Shown: positions 11,157-22,624 of the stretch, piece by piece
Numbering within the stretch: position 1 is the first letter of the stretch
How the letters are laid out: the number at the start of each line of letters is the position of its first letter
Assembly: GCA_003290165.1 (NCBI GenBank)
Contig: QNQO01000454.1
Coordinates: 466,001 to 530,000 of the forward strand
DNA length: 64,000 nt
Direction of reading: 5' to 3'
Source of the DNA: Berberis thunbergii
Lineage: Eukaryota; Streptophyta; Magnoliopsida; Ranunculales; Berberidaceae
Position numbers and translations under genes: made by a program
Notes under the pieces: generated by a model
The model's database searches: none
What the model saw: only the letters and a program-made list of their open reading frames with translations
Told to the model about the DNA's origin: nothing

Positions 11157-11562
11157 TTACTTTAGTGCAGCATAGTGGCAGTCCCGTGCTGTTGGTTGGT
11201 CGCCACAAATTGTTCTCTCCGAGTGGTTGGCGGTATACTTGATGCACTGGTGAAGGGTGGAGACTACTGCCTCCATCTGATGAAGCCAGGGTCTTCCCAA
11301 GATGAGGTTATATGTAGCCGGTTCATTTACCACCATGAAGTCCAGAAACATGACTTTCCTTAGTTGTGGCTCTCCTACCACCCCTGCTAGCCTTATCTTC
11401 CCGATCGGGAAGCATGTCTCTCCGCTGAACCCAATCAGCGAATAGTCAGAAGACATTAGGTTCTCTTCCTTGAGGTCCATACTGCGGAATGCGTTGTAGA
11501 ACAGAACGTTGAAAAAGCTTCCCGTGTCAACCAGGGCCCTCTTTACTTCCTGTTGCGAGTTT
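11157..11562 (-). pseudogene. Retroviral-type aspartic protease, Tat-like copy 1
   Basis: The minus strand encodes ALVDTGS (the catalytic DTG motif near 11540), NAFRSMDLKEENL, LIGFSGETCFPIGKIRL and the C-terminal YNLILGRPWLHQMEAVVST, closing with HQCIKY. This is the standard layout of the Ty3/gypsy protease domain: active-site Asp, flap region, then the ILGRPWL helix. The fold is complete from DTG to the end, but the link to gag is cut by two insertions. A stop follows HYAALK near 11157, and no RT follows. Copy 2 has the same domain at 38930-39325. Confidence 0.85.
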
Positions 11563-13436
11563 TATTAACCTAAATTAATAAGCATATAAACCTCACTTGT
11601 AATAACCGCAAGTGCACGGTGTCTAACTGGTAGACAACGACAAGTACGGGTTGATCCCACGAGGAAGATAGACCAAATTAAATTTAATAATTTAATTAAA
11701 CTAATTTGGAGAAAATGGAGGGTTACAGTGTTTAAAAATCCGATTTAAACAAAAAGTAATAAAAATAACAATAAATAAAAGAATTGGAGGGAAACCACAA
11801 TTTGTAAAATATTTTTCAAGCTCCTAAAATTATATTCAATTTTTCTTATTATTCTAATTTCAAATAAATGACTCTAGCAATGTATAAACTCCTAGCATTA
11901 ATTGTCTTTTTATGGCACAATTAATCACAAGTTTAATTATTCAATTAAAACATGCTTGATTTATAACATAATCTTTTTCTAACAACCTAAGATGCATGAC
12001 ATATTAGGTGAAAGTAAAATATTATAAATCACGAATCAATTAATATTAATCATGGAATAATATAGTAAAATGAAATTAATTCTAGAGTTTGAGACTTAAT
12101 TCAATGTGGTGTTACAGAGCATTCAGCAGGGTGCAAACAAGAACAGGTCCAGTGTGGCTCAGCAGATCCCAATGGGTGCTAGTAGTGTCAACTTGATTTA
12201 TGGCACGAATCTCGAGAAAATGAACTACAAAAGCTCTGTGGCTGCTCAAATAGAAGTCGGGGTGCAAATAACATAACTGTTTGAAAAACATTTATTTCCC
12301 TCCAGTCGCTCGCGCGTCCTCTGGTCGTCGTCTCCAGCGAGCAGCGTCGCTGCTCCTTCTTTCTCCGTGCTCTTCGCGAGCTCCTTCGTCTTCCATGATA
12401 CTCCGGAACCTACAACAGAGATAGAGGAATGGAAGAACAGAGAGAGATGTGATGAAAACACACAAAAAAACAAAGAGAAATCAAAGCGGACTCCCTTGTT
12501 TCTGCTCTTGTGGTAGTGGTGGTGCTCGGGTGATGGCCGCTTGCGATGGTGACCGTGAGAGAATGAGATAGAGAGGAGGGCCGAGACGAAGAAAGGGCGG
12601 TGATGGCTGCTCGGACGGTCTGTCTGGATCTATCGCGAGGTGGAACAGAGTCGCGGTGTGGTTGGTTGGTTGGCTCTGAACGGCTCCGGCTGCTCTGTTG
12701 TGAGGTGGTTGCTGGACAGGGACGGTGGCGGAGGGACAGTCGGTGGATGATGGAACAGGGAAAGGGACAGGGACGGTGGCGGAGTGAAGTTTTTAATGTG
12801 AAACAGGGTTGTCACGCCCCTGTTTCACGGTGGTAGCGGTGTTCGAATAATGGTGGTGGTGGCTGTGGTTGTTGGATGGTGGCGGAGAGACAGATGGTGG
12901 ATGATGGTGGATGGAAGTGGTGATGGTGATGAGAATCACTTTGTGAGGAAGAGGCTTTGATTTTCTGTAATATTTTCATTTTTCTTCTCTTCCTCCCTTT
13001 TCTCATCCATTAAATTTTTGTATTTATTGAGAATTAGCAAAAAATGAATATGGACAAGTTAAGGGGAGGATTCAATGAGTGATTTAAGGAAAAAAATAAA
13101 AACTAAATATGGGATAATTTGGAGAATATTCTTTGGGTTTGCTTGGGCTTGGCATTGGGTTTGGGTTTATGGGTTAGGTTTTGGGTTTAAGTTATGGGCT
13201 TGGTTTTGGGTTTAAGGGTTTAGATATGTGACCCTCTACTTTGCACCACCGCTAGAATCGACCAATTGTCATTCCTTAAATTGTCACCTTAATACGATTT
13301 CATCGCTCACACTCAAATTCCTACAAAGACATGAAAACGAAATAATTACTATAAAATATAATAATCGAAACACTAACATATATAAATTAAGGGATATATT
13401 ATGTAATAATTATGTGAATATCACTTCTCACCTTGC
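11563..13436. mobile_element. Unclassified insertion in the gag-protease region
   Basis: Comparison with copy 2, where 39300-39400 is continuous, shows about 1.9 kb of foreign AT-rich DNA between CTTTACTTCC (left) and CTTGCTATAGAGACC (right). The left end carries CGCAAGTGCACGGTGTC and GGTTGATCCCACGAGG, strings I associate with dispersed plant repeats of uncertain class. TTGC occurs at both edges, so a short target duplication is possible. The interior has a small open frame (12118-12276), a GT-rich segment with short tandem copies (12715-12910), a perfect inverted repeat (12798-12829) and T/G-rich TTTGGG-type sequence (13128-13220). Confidence 0.6.
12118..12276 (+). other. Exon-like open frame inside the 11.6-13.4 kb insertion
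   Basis: After an acceptor-like TTACAG, 52 codons are open to a TAA (SIQQGANKNRSSVAQQ ... YKSSVAAQIEVGVQIT). The composition is protein-like (Ser, Gln and Asn with spaced hydrophobics), but I do not recognise the protein. It may be a captured exon or chance. It lies in AT-rich non-coding surroundings. Confidence 0.3.
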
Positions 13437-13539
13437 TATAGAGACCGAAATGACAAGAGCGTCATTATGCGATGCGCGGAAGCCCTCAAGGTCCATATCT
13501 GTGAAGGTCAAGGTCAAGATGTGGCTCTGCACCCGTGAG
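13437..13539 (-). pseudogene. Gag-protease linker segment, Tat-like copy 1
   Basis: About 100 bases match 39330-39430 of copy 2 (ATGACCAGGGCGTCATTGTG-like and a GTCAATG/GTCAAGG region). They are stranded between two insertions, which shows that the foreign blocks on each side are separate events. Confidence 0.65.
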
Positions 13540-14027
13540 CAAGGAATGTGATTTCGTGAAATTTCATAAAAAATTTTGTTTTTTGAAATTACTAAAAGAA
13601 AAAAGGCGACAGAAAAAGTTACATTTTTTTCGAGTGTTTTTTTGAAAAAACAATTCAAAAAATTTCCAGGTTTTTTGTTTATTTCAAAATTTTTTCGTGA
13701 AAATACAAAAATTACATTTTTTTAGAGTTTTTTGAAAAAAAAATTGGGTTTCTCCGTAAAATTTAGAGGTATTTTCGTATTATCAAATTTTCTAATTATT
13801 TATTGATTTCATGTTTGTTTCATTTCTTGGTATTTAGGCTTCATTTAATATGTTTACTAGATTTATGTAATTGCATCTTTATTTTTTCACATATTCCTTA
13901 TACCCTCAAAATTTATTTTATATATATTTATATATCTTTGAAATTTTTACGTTTTTTTCTTTATACACTGAAATATGTCTTAAATCAGAGATCGAAATGA
14001 ACTCGAAAAACGAAATCACAATCCTTA
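13540..14027. mobile_element. Non-autonomous hAT-like element (488 bp)
   Basis: The terminal inverted repeats are CAAGGAATGTGATTTCG on the left and CGAAATCACAATCCTTA on the right. The flanking 8-bp target duplication is CCCGTGAG (13532-13539) and CCCGCGAG (14028-14035), with one mismatch. The interior is AT-rich with poly-T and poly-A stretches and no transposase. The length, TIR start and 8-bp duplication fit hAT. Confidence 0.8.
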
Positions 14028-14035
14028 CCCGCGAG

Positions 14036-15540
14036 TAATACACGTGTCTGTCCTCGTTTGTGGGATGCATCTGCATCTCAAGGAGTGTCCGCTTGCGGGA
14101 TCTGTTTGATTGTTGTTCTTCTGATCCGACTCCGTGAAGGACATATATTATGCTTGGAGTCTCCTTCTCAATTTCTTTGATTGCCTCTCCGCTTTCCCTA
14201 CTTCGGTCTTGCCGCTTCTCCGAACCCAGGAATTCCTTTAGCTTGCCCTTGCGAATCCAGTACTCGATCAATCACCTTAGATTCTTGCAATTGTCGGTGT
14301 CGTGGCCACCGTCCTTGTGATATGAGCAATACTTGTTGTTGTCGCATTTGGAGGGGTTTCCACGCTGCTTTGGGGGCCACTTAAGATAATCCTAGTTATT
14401 CATGGAATTAAGGACGTCCGACAAGCTAGAGTTGAGGGGGGTCATAGATTTTGATCCAACATATAAGGAAGATTTCTCTGGCTTGGCGCGGCTAGAGTCC
14501 GACCTGTTATTGTTGCACTTTCACTTGTTTTTTTCTTCGTTTTCTCGCCTTTTCCCCCATTTTTGTGGCTAGAAATGGAGGGTTTCTTCTCTACTTCAGT
14601 TTCCTTCTTTGCTGTTCCCATTTTCTCCAGGGTGATGTACTTGTGGGCGCACTTCAAGAGTTAAGCCATATCCAGAGGGTTCCAAGGTGAGGAAGTCGTA
14701 AAACTTTCCCTCTCTTAGGCCCGCAGTAAAAGTCATCATTATTGTGTCGTCGTTGCAGCCGTCAATGAGTGTCAACTCGTAATTGAAGCGTGTTTCATTT
14801 GACCTCTGCCTCATGGAGTATATAGCGCGAGTCTTTCCCGATCCCCTGGCATCCGATAAAGCGTGTCGGGAATTCTTTAGCCAATATCTTGAATGAGTCG
14901 ATTGACTTTGAAAAGAGGCTGTGGAACCATGTCAGCGCTGACTTCTTCAAGCTGGTAGGGAACGTTCTGCACATCACCGATTTATAACCTTTTTTGAGCT
15001 CCATTACATGTTGATTATGACGCAAGTGGTCAAATGGGTCACTAGTCCTGTTATAGAATTCAAGCTTCGGAGGGCTGAACTTATTTGATAGAGCCTTGTT
15101 CATGATATGATCTACGAACGGGGGAACAAAGAGGTGCTACAACACGTTTGGGTCGTGAGCCCCTCGAAAGAGGGTGTTCTGCAAGGCGAGTCTGTCTACC
15201 CTGTGAGTTAGATTTACATTGACCGCACCGCCATTTTTAGTCTAGTGAAAACTAGTAGGGGCTTGACTCTCCTGTGCCTGCTATCTGTTGTCATCCAGAA
15301 ATTGAGGTATGTGCTGCTCCTGAACCATCGGCGAGTGGAGGGTTCTGCTGAATGAAAATGTCCACTATTGTATTTGTATGACAATAAATCTGTCCTGGGG
15401 TCCGTCTCTGCTGCTGCTGGCACTGGAGTGTGAGCTTATTGCCCTTGTGTTATCGGCACCGCTGGAAGCGGTGGTATAACGCCAGTCTGGGCGTTTGACG
15501 TGTCCCCCTGTTCTCCATTGTTGCGGGATCTAGTGGTCAC
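14036..15540 (-). pseudogene. Gag of Tat-like copy 1
   Basis: The minus strand encodes a plant Ty3/gypsy gag: PPKLEFYNRTSDPFDHLRH, then the region around ALTWFHSLFSKSIDSF, then TRFNYELTLIDGCNDDTIM. Further on is a Cys/His block, KYCSYHKDGGHDTDNCKNL near 14340-14290, in the form CxxHxxxGHxTxxC typical of this group, and then a LIEYWIRKGKLKEFLG stretch. Stops and frameshifts (for example after CKNLR) break it. Gag forms the particle that packages the RNA. Protease coding follows after two insertions. Confidence 0.82.
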
Positions 15541-15597
15541 CATCTTCTTAAATTCTAAAGAGAGATGATGTTTGTTATTGGTTAGGAACTCTGTCAT

Positions 15598-15618
15598 TTT
15601 CACAGACGACGCCAAACT
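15598..15618 (-). promoter_or_regulatory. Primer-binding site next to the internal partial LTR
   Basis: On the minus strand, TTTGGCGTCGTCTGTGAAAA follows the LTR end. It matches the tRNA-primer site style of Tat-lineage elements (TGGCGCCGTCTGTGG). The same sequence occurs at 25168-25188. Confidence 0.6.
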
Positions 15619-15620
15619 GA

Positions 15621-15849
15621 TGTCGTCGATTTTGCTCCCTACTTGACCTTGACATGCTGATTTTCACAAGGAACACATGTGAGCCACGAACCACAGTTGT
15701 TGTGGTCGACGACACTCCGATGCTAAAGTCAGACAGGGATATGAGGAAGACTTAATGTTATAAACAGGGAATTTGTAGTGTATCATTGTTCACCAACCTC
15801 ATGTCTTATTTATAGTGCTGGAGTCCTGGTTCGACCAGACCATTGGTGG
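15621..15849 (-). repeat. Partial LTR of Tat-like copy 1
   Basis: It matches the first ~229 bp of the LTR at 25191 and then stops at GGTGG, where it is fused to AGGGTTCTGCTGAAT, a string from the leader/gag region (15336). This is an illegitimate junction inside the LTR. Confidence 0.8.
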
Positions 15850-15869
15850 AGGGTTCTGCTGAATAAAAA

Positions 15870-18308
15870 TGTAATATCTGCGTTTTAAAAAAAAATTATT
15901 TCGGGCAGGGGTGTACTCAGTCAATGTGGGGGGGGGGGGGGGAGGGGCATATAGCCACCCACCCTTTAAGAGACGAAACTCCCCCTTCCCCCTATTTCTT
16001 TCTTCTCCCTCTTTTTCTTTTTCGGTCCAGAGTGCGAGGTTTTCCTTCGCCCTCTTCGTCCCTAGCAAAAAATTGGGGTGTTTGTCAGTTTTTCTCCGCC
16101 CCAATCTCACCTCCTCCTCTTCATTTCTTCCTCTCTTCATTCCCTCCTTGTTCTTGGTTTGTTTTTTGCAAAAAAAAAAAAAAAAAAAAAAAATCAGTTT
16201 CCAGTTTGGTTTGGTGTTGGATTTGTGTGATCGGTTTCCATAGCTCCGATCAGACGTGGAGGGGCCTTGGTGGCTTCATTGGGAGCCCTTAGAACCGACA
16301 TGCAAGGTTGATTTTGTGGTTGGCCGAAATTTTCAAAAAATCGGGGTGCATGTTCATTTTGAGGATTCTTCGGCATGAATCCGGGCTTTGGGTGTGTGGG
16401 TGAGCCTCACATTCTTGAATTCGAGTGTCCTTAGACCCATTTCCGGCCTGTTGTACAGTTTGGAGGCGATCGGATCGAAGTAGGGAGGGTTTCCGCGCAT
16501 TTTCGCCAGACTTTGGATTTCGACGGGGTGTTTGCCGAATTTTTATTGCCTGTAAGTTTTTCTTTCAGTCACGCGCCGCTTGTAATTTATTTATTTTTTT
16601 CAGTTTTCTGCTAGTTTACTCATTTTCGAGTCCGCCTTGCAATTTTAAAAATTTATGTGGTCCCACATTCGTGGTTTTGCAAGTTAGGAGCTTCGACCGA
16701 TAGGAATTGGGTTTTGAAAATCCATTCCGCCCAGGTGAGTGGAATTATAATATTTATTTTGATAAATAATTATTTGAAATCCTGAATTTAATTTTTACAT
16801 TATATCGTCGATTGTGTATAATTGAATCCAAATCCAAAATTCGGGGTTTTCATATATTTCGATGATTGTGTTGGTTATTTGTGAATGAATTACGGATTGG
16901 GTTTTCTGAAAGCATGATAAACTTGAATGAAATCGAATAGTGAATGAATTTTGGTGTGATTAGACTTTGGTGTAATGACATTGAACTTGTATGCTTCGTT
17001 TTCGAGTTTGCATAGTATGTTATGTTTTACCGTGGATTTTCGAGTCTTGAGCATGTATGATAATCGACTCGAATAAATTAATCGTGGTGAATTGGGTCAT
17101 GTTGGGACCCTGGCATAGTCGTGGTTTTATAAAAAATTGCCGAATTGTTTATGATTGCATGTCTGTTACCTTTGATTATGTACATACTCGTCATTTGTGC
17201 ATGTGGAAGTTAGTATAAGTGTCTTTACCCCACTATAATGCATGTTGTGTTGATGCTTAGGAGCTTGCTCGCATCGTGAGTTGGATGGTGCTTGAGATGA
17301 CTCGCACCTGACATTGTGGACGTTATTGCATGTGGCAAACTTGCTGAGGTGCGGTGAGCTCCCGCACGCACTTGCCACTATAGAGTGCAGTCGGACGGGT
17401 CCCGGAGGACGTGCTTTGGAGATTACTCGCTTTCCCTCCCAGCGCGCTTGAGTTAAATTGTGTTAGGTTGGCCATGTTAGGTCAGTCGTTCGGGATGTTG
17501 GAGTTTGTATCCTATCAGATGACACCCCATTAGGATACTAACAAGCCCGAAGTGGTACTGGTGCACGTTGTGGGATGTGTCTGGGTGAGACACATTCGTA
17601 GGGTATGCGGATACCTACGATATTTACCTAGGAGACTAGGAAGAATTATGAGATTGTCTTTATTTCCATCGCTTGATATTTACCATGTTTGAATCACGTG
17701 TAATGATCAACATATATCGTAGACTTGTAGTTATTGTTGAATCTGAAATGCTTGTGTTGTTACTTGAACTTAGAAATATTATCTTTAGAGACACGGTGTG
17801 ATTTAGTCTTTAGAACTTGTTACTTGTCATTTATTGTCTGGCATGAATTTTCCTGGTATAGTATTCTGTTATTTGTATTTTGTTCGCTCGCACCTGCTAG
17901 CTTTGTGCTTTGCTGACCCTGCAAGGGGTGTGCTTCTATTGGAGTGCAGGCAGTGTTGGCGTTCCTACTGATCGTGGCGCGTAGGCCCCATTTTCCGTTG
18001 TAGGCGTGTTTGGTGTTGTTTGGTCGTGTCCACCCTGTACGGGTATGTTTTGCTTCCTTTGTGTTATTAGATGTACTATATTGTTATACTAGAGGTTTGT
18101 ATAATGGTTTTGTTGCTATGACTCTGGCGGGGCGAATCAAATATATATTTATTTTGTTCAAATTTTTATCGTAGTTTTTATTTCCGTTTCATTCTCGTAT
18201 CAAGAATGTGTTATATTATGATGTTGTGGCCGGTTACGATCCACCTGTGTTACGGGTTAGTTCACGCATCGGCATGCTGCGATTTTCGTGGCGGGTCGGG
18301 GCGTGACA
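15870..18308 (+). repeat. 5' LTR of the nested Ty3/gypsy element
   Basis: It is about 2.44 kb and begins TGTAATATCTGCG. It contains a long G run (about 15928-15955), a 23-base A run (16170-16192) and AT-rich stretches, and ends GGGCGTGACA before the primer site. It aligns closely with 22625-24923. Confidence 0.9.
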
Positions 18309-18313
18309 GAGCT

Positions 18314-18326
18314 TGGTATCATAGCC
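18314..18326 (+). promoter_or_regulatory. Initiator-Met tRNA primer-binding site
   Basis: TGGTATCATAGCC lies five bases after the LTR end. It differs by one base from the canonical TGGTATCAGAGCC used by most plant Ty3/gypsy chromoviruses. Confidence 0.85.
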
Positions 18327-18461
18327 ATTGTTTACCAGTTCACATGGAACATCATCGTATACCACTTTCTTGAGTGAATTGGGTAGAGGAGTTAGGACCT
18401 TTGTGTGGTGTTGTTTGATGTATGGTATATGTGTTTTCTTTTTCATAGAGGTTGTTTGGTG

Positions 18462-19540
18462 ATGGTGCGTGGTCAGAGATCTCAGGGTGAGGGATCAGGC
18501 ACTACTGGGGAGGATGTCTCTCAGGCTTTCATGGAAATGATGACCCAATTGGCACAGAATATGAGGCAGGGGCAGTCAGTCACAGGATCTGTTGACTCGG
18601 CGCAATAGGGATTTTGTCAGCTTGGGTGGTGAAAGATTTTATGGTACTAGAGATTCTCTAGCTGCGGATCGGTGGATCCGTAAGGTAGAGCTCATATTTA
18701 AGAGGATGGTGCTGACACCTATACAACGTATTGAGTTAGCAGCACACTAGTTTGACGGAGAGGCTATGTACTGGTGGGATTCAGTGAGGCAGAGCCGTGA
18801 CGTGTTAGAGATGTAGTGGGATACATTTTGCTAGGTGTTTGAACAACATTTTGTTCCTGATTCTGCCAGAGCTGAGATAGTGGACAGGTTTCTACATTTA
18901 CAGCAAGGTTCTAGATCGGTTTCTGAATACTTGGCCGAGTTTACACAGTTGAGCCGCTATGCCACTTGTTTTATAGATACTCCAGAGAAGAAGAACGGGA
19001 AGTTTTTGAGTGGTCTGAACCCGTTCCTAAGGAAACAGTTGATGGTGATGATTGATAGTCCTTTTGAGAGATTAGTGGACGTCACTTTGAGTCAGGAGCG
19101 AGTGGACGCCGAGTGTAGACAAGAGACTTTGGTTCGATGAGCTAGAGGTTCGGAACGCAGTCAGAGGTTTGGCCAAGGAAGCCAGACAGTTGAGCATGCA
19201 CATCATCCAGAGCGTGCCGCTGTCCAGCAGAGAGACCCTGGTAGAGGGGGACCAGTTAGGACTGGTAGAGACCGCAGAGGTGACAAACGTTCCCGAGGAG
19301 ATCATCGACAACAACAGCAACAGAGACAGCCTAGGTGGGGTGGTCAGACAGGAACTAGGAGCGGTTGCTTCACTTGTGGTCAGGAGGGACGTGTAACCCG
19401 TGATTGTCCAAGAGGTCAGACAAATCGATGGGAACATATTGTTTGTTATACTTGTGGACAATTGGGGCACTTTTCCAGACTTTGTCCTCAGAATAGGGAT
19501 GGACCAGCACAGCAGAGGGCACCTTAGGGACAGTTAGCAC
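18462..19540 (+). pseudogene. Gag of the nested Ty3/gypsy element
   Basis: It starts MVRGQRSQGEG at 18462 and is read across stops and a shift: DRWIRKVELIFKRMVLTP, then FDGEAMYWWDSVRQS, VFEQHFVPDSARAE, FLHLQQGSRSVSEYLAEFTQ and LNPFLRKQLM. This is the Retrotrans_gag core. Two CCHC zinc knuckles follow near 19370 and 19445: CFTCGQEGRVTRDC, where the expected His is Arg, and CYTCGQLGHFSRLC, which is intact. At least four in-frame stops are seen (for example at 18606, 18748, 18813 and 18832), so it is non-functional. Confidence 0.88.
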
Positions 19541-19779
19541 CTGCGCCTGGAATTGGTCAGAGAGTCCCTCTCCCAGCACTGCCTGTTTGCCTAGCAGCTA
19601 TTCCCGGTCAGGCAAATGTTGAGGGTATGTTATTATTAATTTTTTTTATAGTAGTTGTGTATGCCAGATGTGGTAAGATTTGTGTTATGTGCATTATGCG
19701 TAGGAAAAATAGCATGTTAGTGTGTTGTTATGTGATTCAGGATACATGTGTTGTGTGCCAAGTTTTGTGCATTCGTCGT

Positions 19780-22624
19780 CTTCCCTGTTGAGGGCTCTTT
19801 TCGATACAGGAGCATCTAGGTCTTTTATTTCTAGACAGTTGGTTGTTAGAGACAACCTTTAGGTAGTGCCCTTGCCGGAGCCCCTGTGCGTTGTGTCTCC
19901 CTTGGGCAGTTCAGTTTGGTTGTGGGAATATTGTCCCCGTTTCGAGTTTTCCTTGTTGGGTACAACTTTGTGTTTGACTTTATTGTTTTGGGTTTTGAGG
20001 GCTATCATTTGATTCTAGGGATGGATTGGTTGTCTGGTCATCTGGTGATCATTGATTGCTTGCATAGGTCAGTGATGTTAGTGCCACCTGATGTTTCGCC
20101 TCGTGTGTTGGCTTGTGAGCCCGATTCGGTTTCTTTGATGTCGAGTTTTCTTAGCTCTCTTGAGATTTCTTGTCCCGACACCAGCTCTGTAGAGGTTGTG
20201 TGTGAGTTCCCTGATGTCTTTCAGGAGATTCCTGGTATCCCTCCTCATCGTGAGGTAGAGTTTTGGATTGACCTGGTTCCTGGTACTGCACCTATCTCTA
20301 AATCAGCGTATAGGCTTGCACCTAAGCAATTGGAAGAGATGAAAGTACAACTTGATGAGTTGCTTTGTAAGGGGTTTATTCGTCCGAGCAATTCACCTTG
20401 GGGAGCTTCAGCAATATTTGTATCCAAGAAGGATGAATCATTGAGGATGTGCATAGATTATCGAGATCTGAATAAAGTGACCATCAAGAATAAGTATCAA
20501 TTGCCGCGAATTGATGATCTATTGGATCAGTTGAGGGGAGCCGTAGTGTTTTCACAGTTAGATTTGCAGTCTGGGTGTCATCAGATGAGAGTTGACGAAC
20601 ATTCCGTTCCAATTACCGCTTTTCGGACCCGTTATGGCTTGTATGAGTTTCCAATCATGCCATTTGGATTGACAAATGCACCAGCTTTCTTCATGGATTT
20701 GATGAATAGATTGTTCAGTTCGTACTTGGACAAGTTTGTGGTAATCTTCATTGACGATATCTTAGTGTACTCGAGGAGTTTAGAGGAGCACAGAGAGCAC
20801 CTTCGCATTGTTTTGCAGACACTTAGAGAAAATCAGTTGTATGCGAAGTTCAGTAAGTGTCATTTTTGGGAGCCTAAAGTTCGATTTCTTGGGCATGTCA
20901 TTTCTAGTGGAGGTATTGTAGTGGATCCGGAGAAAGTCGAAGCAGTGAAGTCTTTGAGACGACCGAGTAGTGTGACGGAGATTCGTAGTTTTCTGGGTTT
21001 GGCTGGTTATTACCGACGGTTTATCGAGAAAGTTTCCTTGATTGCGACACCACTCACTCAGTTAACTAGGAAAAATGTTCCTTTTGTATGGTCAGAAAAA
21101 TGTGAAGAAGCTTTTGAAACTTTGAAGCTTCGGTTGACTTCAGCACCAGTGTCGACCATTTCGACACCTGGTAGCCGACTGGTGGTATTTACAGATGTTT
21201 GTGGTACAGGATTGGGTGGAGTGTTGATGCAGGGCAAGAAGGTTGTAGCCTATGCGTCTCGATAGTTGAAACCCCACAAATGGAGATATCCGACACATGA
21301 TTTAGAGTTGGCAGCCGTAGTCTTTGCTTTGAAGATCTGGAGACATTATCTGTATGTTGAGAGGTTCGAGTTGTTCACGGATCACAAGAGTTTGAAGTAC
21401 CTATTCACTTAGAGGGAGTTGAATATGAGGCAACAACGATGGGTTGATTTTCTTAGTTTCGAGATACAGTATCAGCCTGGTAGGGCTAATGTGGTTGCAG
21501 ATGCCTTGAGTAGGCGACATGCAGTGATGGCAACCATGATGATTCAGGAGTATCGAACACTTGAGACATTAGTTTCATTTGCAGTTCAGCCTACTTTTAG
21601 TACAGAAGGCAGCATGATAGCGGGTTTAGCAGTTTATCCGCCGTTGATCACTAGAGTGGTGGAGAGACAGACCTCCGACCCAGTGATTACAAGGCAAATA
21701 ACAAATTTGGTAGTGGACACATTGGATGAGTGCCCTACCGATTGGTCGGTGGGTTCAGATGGAGGGTTGCGGTTTCGTGGGCGGCTTTGTGTTCCGTCTG
21801 ATGAGGAGTTTCGAAGAGATATCTTACAGGAAGCTCATAGATCTCGTTTCACCATTAACCCTGGTAGAACAAAGATGTATCGAGATTTGAGACATTCTTT
21901 CTGGTGGCGTGGAATGAAGAAAGACATTGGAGAGTTTGTGGCATGGTGTGCGACTTGTCAACAGGTGAAAGTCGAGCATCAGAGATCATTTGGGTTATTG
22001 CATCCATTGGATATCCCGACGTGGAAGTGAGAGTATATCACTATGGATTTCATCGATAGACTTCCACAGTCGAGGAAAGGTAATGAGTTGATATTGGTCA
22101 TTGTTGATCGGTTGACGAAGTGTGCACATTTCATTCCTGTTAGTAGGAATCGGACGACAGACAGCCTAGTGGTGTTGTTCATTCGGAAGATAGTTCGCCT
22201 TCATGGGTCGCCTGTTTCAATTGTATCCGACAGAGATTCGCTTTTCACAGCCCACTTCTTGCAGAGCTTTCAGCAAGCCATGGGTACTAGATTGGACATG
22301 AGTACAACTTATCATCCACAAACAGATGGCCAATATGAGCGAGTGAATCAGGTAGTGGAAGACATGCTTAGAGCATGCATTTTAGACTTTGGCGGCAGTT
22401 GGGAGGATCACCTAGCGTTATGCGAGTTTGCGTACAACAACAGCTACCACGTAAGTATTGGCATGACACCGTTTGAGGCACTCTATGGACGACCGTGTAG
22501 GTCCCCTGTTTGTTGGGCATAGATTGGAGAGTTAGTTGTGATGGGGCTGAATGTGATCAGAGAAACTACTGAGAAGATTGAACTAATTAGAGCGTGTTTG
22601 TTGACAGCCCAGAGTAGACAGAAG
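19780..22624 (+). pseudogene. Pol (protease, RT, RNase H, integrase) of the nested Ty3/gypsy element
   Basis: Domains in order: protease with LRALFDTGASRSF (about 19790) and [13 protein letters not shown] with [12 protein letters not shown], the [17 protein letters not shown] block and the catalytic FIDDILVYS (about 20750); RNase H with [31 protein letters not shown] and FTDHKSLKY; integrase with a zinc region EAHRSRFTIN...CATCQQ, where the second His is Asn, then MDFIDRL, IVSDRD and YHPQTDGQYERVNQ (the D,D,E residues). The 20-22 kb part is mostly open. Stops at 21263 (TAG for Gln), 21410 (TAG for Gln) and 22028 (TGA for Trp) kill it. It ends abruptly at TAQSRQK, fused to the 3' LTR. Confidence 0.93.

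Noticed and set aside
13128..13220. Interstitial telomere repeat
   Set aside because: TTTGGG/GGGTTT runs are irregular and do not form the plant TTTAGGG array.
15928..15955. G-run as a functional quadruplex element
   Set aside because: It is a homopolymer-type run in an LTR, present in only one LTR because the other lacks that region. No comparison is possible.
19072..19470. 132-codon minus-strand frame opposite Ty3 gag
   Set aside because: It is the complement of the zinc-knuckle region. No independent support.
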